From Chloroflexota bacterium (GTDB lineage: Bacteria > Chloroflexota > Anaerolineae > Anaerolineales > DRKV01): 7,415 nt of DNA. Under the pieces are notes generated by a model that was not told the origin of the DNA, made no database searches, and saw only the letters and a list, made by a program, of their open reading frames with translations. Of the stretch, positions 6,401-7,415 are shown one piece after another (the stretch's first letter is position 1; each line of letters opens with the position of its first letter). The DNA is taken from positions 1 through 7,415 of the forward strand of contig DRKV01000092.1 of NCBI GenBank assembly GCA_011051635.1, in the 5' to 3' direction. Position numbers and translations under genes: made by a program.

Positions 6401-7376
6401 GCACACCACCCCCTGCAATCGCAAGAACCAGCAAGATGGCGACGAGCAAAGCGGTCAACCAGCCTCGACGGGGACGAGAGGTTTGAGCGGTATCCGCCTG
6501 AAGAGCGGCCAATTGCTCCGAGGGGAACCGCTCGCTTTCGGCGCGCGTGCGGATGACGCTTGCCCGCGTCTGAGGGAGCAGAGGTTCCGCTTGTTGAATC
6601 ACAGCGTCCATAGAAGGCAGCCGCAAGGCGGGGTCGTTGGGCAGCATTTTGTCCAGCAAACGAGCAGCAGGCGCGGGGACGGCAGGCGCCGTCTTGCGAA
6701 CAGGCACGACGCTCCCATGCACAACGGACAAAATGGCCTGTGCGCCCCGCAAATTGCCTGCGGGTGATTCCCCTGTCAGCATTGCGTAATACACCGCGCC
6801 CAGGGCGTACACATCGCTACGCCTGGTCACCCGGCGACGCCCCCACACCTGCTCAGGGCTGGCAAAGCGGGGGTCCACCAGGTCCAGAGAGAGGGAATCC
6901 TGAGGGGAGACGCGGGTGTAGCGGGTCAGGGAAATATCGGCCAGGCAAGGTTCCCCCTCTTCATCAAAGAGAATGTTCTCAGGGGTGATGTTTTCGTGTT
7001 GAAAGCCCAAAGCGTGCAATCCGCTCAATCCCAGGGCCAGGCGGTAGAGATATTGGGTGGCTTGCCCCACGGGCAAGCGTCCTTGCTGGCGCAAGACATC
7101 CCCCAGGGAGCCTCCCGGCATCCAGCGGGAGACGATGTAAAATTGCTGCTTCCAAAGCCCGACATCGTAGAGGGGCACAAAAACCGGAGAACCAAACAGG
7201 GCCAACATTTCGGCAATCCGTTCCACCCGCGGCACATCCACGCGCACGTAGGGAGGGTACAACTTCAATACCACCTCTTCCCCGCTGGGCTGCTGCGCCC
7301 GAAAAGGCCGGGCTGCTCCGGTGCGCGGCAGAGGAGCCAGGATTTCGTATTGCCCAATGCGTCCGTAATTCCACAT
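3444..7376 (-). CDS. Membrane-anchored Ser/Thr pseudokinase with two TolB-like units and a WD40 propeller
   Basis: A 1310-residue protein. Residues 9-270 have a Hanks-type kinase fold with degraded catalytic motifs (see the separate entry). Residues 271-304 form a polar juxtamembrane stretch ending in RPRR, and 305-330 are the only clear membrane helix. Residues 344-400 are a Pro/Thr/Ala linker. Residues 401-660 and 679-988 are two homologous PD40/TolB-type units, joined by a short linker (661-678). Residues 1011-1310 form seven WD40 blades. No signal peptide is seen. The basic residues just before the helix predict the kinase inside the cell and the propellers outside, like receptor kinases such as mycobacterial PknD, which has an outer beta-propeller. 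The likely role is sensing or scaffolding; the ligand is unknown. ATG at 7376 was chosen because GAGG lies 8 bases upstream and the kinase N-terminus (GQYEIL) follows at once. A GTG at 7397 would add seven residues but has a poor ribosome site, and a stop at 7407-7409 closes the frame before it. Hand-sampled lines suggest lower GC (about 53-55%) than malQ (about 62-68%). It converges on malQ and no partner gene is visible. The architecture is certain; the function is not. Confidence 0.93.
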   Translation of the reverse strand: MWNYGRIGQYEILAPLPRTGAARPFRAQQPSGEEVVLKLYPPYVRVDVPRVERIAEMLALFGSPVFVPLYDVGLWKQQFYIVSRWMPGGSLGDVLRQQGRLPVGQATQYLYRLALGLSGLHALGFQHENITPENILFDEEGEPCLADISLTRYTRVSPQDSLSLDLVDPRFASPEQVWGRRRVTRRSDVYALGAVYYAMLTGESPAGNLRGAQAILSVVHGSVVPVRKTAPAVPAPAARLLDKMLPNDPALRLPSMDAVIQQAEPLLPQTRASVIRTRAESERFPSEQLAALQADTAQTSRPRRGWLTALLVAILLVLAIAGGGVLALLQNGISPLTLFGGAPSPSAVVAEAPTRTAAPLLSPSPTVLPAATFTPPPPLTPTGTPTGQPTATPTATPTPVVVGGVDKIAFVAQNDIWMANPDGSELERLTTDEAPKQDLQWAADGKHLLYTREGTVYSLDIASHTAAVTSPPVQNSRCTLHVGRLTRYRDDGRMAVTVVEVSAHGRREDVIQVYTFDENCNPDLVDAFPGDRFTLRGYSENSALPRIDEYAWDGRDTFILHGDVRHNGGDMVLYNLQTRKAEVVNPVEGRCCYRDIHFSADGSYVSFVFQDARYTKPAEIYYVPLATLSGGGRFEPLPFPSYFFDTLGGEVSLALRAYRPPVSANPTPEAGATPTGPTEVGGADKLALVVRGDIWVVNLNGQGARQLTHNGIDKAYLQWSPDGQYVLYEEADCLKAVHIATGNIISLGCYQAYGITRDGDSIILTDEVLFPDGLKRPLTSIVPFNLLRLKSLPNYTDLPLAGSCEMDVVADTYRWSPDGKRLAVLAETSAAGRKWQAVLVYELRACGEAPRLVDTFPANRFQVRGYSGEDGKPLLYDFAWNGENLFAINGAVHDGFGDFVLYDMSTGRAKVIDPLQKECCYREMRWSPDGTYLLFATEDPGEGIKLYYVPFESLDDKTALASLPLSPGFFQGADTRKRLYPALRPIQRNTVLPYGQEPDAAAELPRVPLSPDTQTTLSLGKIYALAFSPQGSSLAVGGERGLGVYDLNTRQVDYIGTSSEKHSGAVVGVAFSSDGSWLASASVDSSTRIWRVSTGAPFQKILLNEPFYMLAVDYDPDADLIASASNDFLVHVNQRNNAGTRFILQGHTAPVFAVRYAQDGAYLVTGSADRTVRVWSTLDGSPLQILSGHLDAVADVDFSPDNTLVASASWDGTVRVWDWQESAEKFVLYGHDAPVLGVRFFPQGGGLVSVDANGTLLAWRLSDGALVQQTSLGKSFEGGLAFSAGGNRLVIGASDGTIYFYTVDLQAFEQ
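3447..4346 (-). other. Seven-blade WD40 propeller (residues 1011-1310)
   Basis: Seven consecutive blades can be read, starting near residues 1020, 1062, 1105, 1147, 1189, 1231 and 1275, about 42-44 residues apart. The best are HTAPVFAVRYAQDG...TVRVWS and HLDAVADVDFSPDN...TVRVWD; blades 1, 3 and 7 are more diverged. Seven blades is the canonical closed number, so the domain is probably complete, and the gene stops five residues after the last strand. It is a binding platform in known families; no ligand can be inferred. Confidence 0.9.
4413..5342 (-). other. TolB/PD40-like unit 2 (residues 679-988)
   Basis: Begins GGADKLALVVRGDIWVVNLNG and has cleaner PD40 motifs than unit 1: LQWSPDGQYVLY (717-728), YRWSPDGKRLAV (813-824), FAWNGENLFAI (878-888) and MRWSPDGTYLLF (924-935). 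Cysteines 804, 846, 919 and 920 match those of unit 1. It is about 50 residues longer than unit 1 because of an extra segment near 752-800. It ends in YPALRPIQR, matching the LALRAYRP end of unit 1. Confidence 0.82.
5397..6176 (-). other. TolB/PD40-like unit 1 (residues 401-660)
   Basis: Begins GGVDKIAFVAQNDIWMANPDG and carries propeller-strand motifs LQWAADGKHLLY (439-450), TRYRDDGRMAVT (486-497), AWDGRDTFI (551-559) and IHFSADGSYVSF (596-607). It is homologous along its length to unit 2, with cysteines at 478, 520, 591 and 592. About 260 residues with about four recognisable motifs is short for a complete six-blade TolB propeller. The two units may therefore combine into one larger propeller, or each may contain blades without the WSPDG signature. 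Confidence 0.8.
6177..6347 (-). repeat. Low-complexity Pro/Thr linker (residues 344-400)
   Basis: About 57 residues dominated by Pro, Thr, Ala and Ser, ending in PTGTPTGQPTATPTATPTP (381-399). At DNA level 6180-6236 is a degenerate GGGGTNGC/GTCGGNGT-type repeat. It is likely an extended, possibly glycosylated spacer holding the propellers away from the membrane; this is inferred from composition only. A shorter version (PTPEAGATPTGPT, 666-678, about bases 5343-5381) separates the two TolB-like units. Confidence 0.85.
6387..6464 (-). other. Transmembrane helix (residues 305-330)
   Basis: The stretch GWLTALLVAILLVLAIAGGG and the following VLALLQ are 26 uncharged, mostly Leu/Ile/Val/Ala residues, flanked by RPRR on the N-terminal side and an uncharged QNGISPLTLFGG on the other. 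The positive-inside rule puts the N-terminal kinase domain in the cytoplasm and everything after it outside. Confidence 0.9.
6567..7352 (-). other. Kinase-like domain with lost catalytic residues (residues 9-270)
   Basis: Fold markers are clear: GQYEIL at the start, the VLKL lysine (Lys38), the hinge YIVSRWMPGGSLGDVL (80-95), ASPEQ (172-176, the APE equivalent) and RSDVYALGAVYYAMLTG (186-202). Catalytic elements are not. Where bacterial kinases read LGRGGMGVVYKA, this reads LPRTGAARPFRA (16-27), so the three canonical loop glycines are Pro17, Thr19 and Ala22. HRDxKPEN is HENITPEN (127-134): the catalytic Asp is Asn129 and the Lys is Thr131. DFG is DIS (147-149). Lys38, Asn134 and Asp147 remain, so nucleotide or metal binding is not excluded. 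I infer an inactive or very weak kinase. Confidence 0.87.
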
Positions 7377-7381
7377 GGTTA

Positions 7382-7388
7382 CCGCCTC
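7382..7388 (-). promoter_or_regulatory. Ribosome binding site of the pseudokinase gene
   Basis: GAGGCGG on the minus strand; its GAGG core (7385-7388) is 8 bases before the ATG at 7374-7376. It favours this ATG over the GTG at 7397, whose upstream sequence has only GGAGA at an over-long distance. No promoter can be assigned in the 39 visible bases upstream. Confidence 0.65.
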
Positions 7389-7415
7389 ACTCCCCACAAC
7401 GTGATGTCATCTCCA

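Noticed and set aside
7387..7415. Possible tail of another minus-strand gene ending in TGA at 7387-7389, just upstream of the pseudokinase start
   Set aside because: One frame is open from the window edge to this stop, and such an overlap would fit an operon, but only about nine codons are visible, too few to support a gene.

Overview
The window most likely comes from the chromosome of a Chloroflexota bacterium, probably of the Anaerolineae lineage. That placement is an inference from style: GC-rich coding, a glycogen gene cluster with a short GH77 enzyme, a very large membrane kinase-like protein joined to beta-propellers by a Pro/Thr 'PTATPT' linker, and a perfect palindrome containing ACCTGACGGG/CCCGTCAGGT between genes. 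No rRNA or marker gene is present to confirm it.

Left half (1-3433, + strand): a glycogen / alpha-glucan block. It opens with the last 147 codons of glycogen synthase (glgA, cut by the window edge). A 154-base spacer follows, carrying a perfect 16-bp palindrome plus a third, half copy of the same repeat. Next come ADP-glucose pyrophosphorylase (glgC, 601-1863) and 4-alpha-glucanotransferase (malQ, 1853-3379). glgC and malQ overlap by 11 bases, so they are probably translationally coupled. A 20-bp perfect hairpin followed by TTTTT closes the block. Together the genes make the glucosyl donor (GlgC), build the alpha-1,4 chain (GlgA) and rearrange or recycle chains (MalQ). No branching enzyme, debranching enzyme or phosphorylase is visible here.

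Right half (3444-7376, - strand): one convergent gene encoding a 1310-residue multidomain protein. In order it has a cytoplasmic Ser/Thr-kinase-like domain, one membrane helix, a Pro/Thr-rich linker, two tandem homologous TolB/PD40-type units of about 260 and 310 residues, and a C-terminal seven-blade WD40 propeller. The kinase domain has lost the catalytic aspartate (HRD reads HEN), the catalytic-loop lysine (now Thr), all three canonical glycines of the nucleotide loop, and the FG of DFG. It therefore looks like a pseudokinase fused to an exported array of propellers, and it is the most unusual object in the window. Only 39 bases upstream of its start are visible, so its promoter or operon partners lie outside.

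No tRNA, rRNA, CRISPR array, insertion sequence or phage gene was found. The only non-coding stretches are 447-600, 3380-3443 and 7377-7415, and each is described below.
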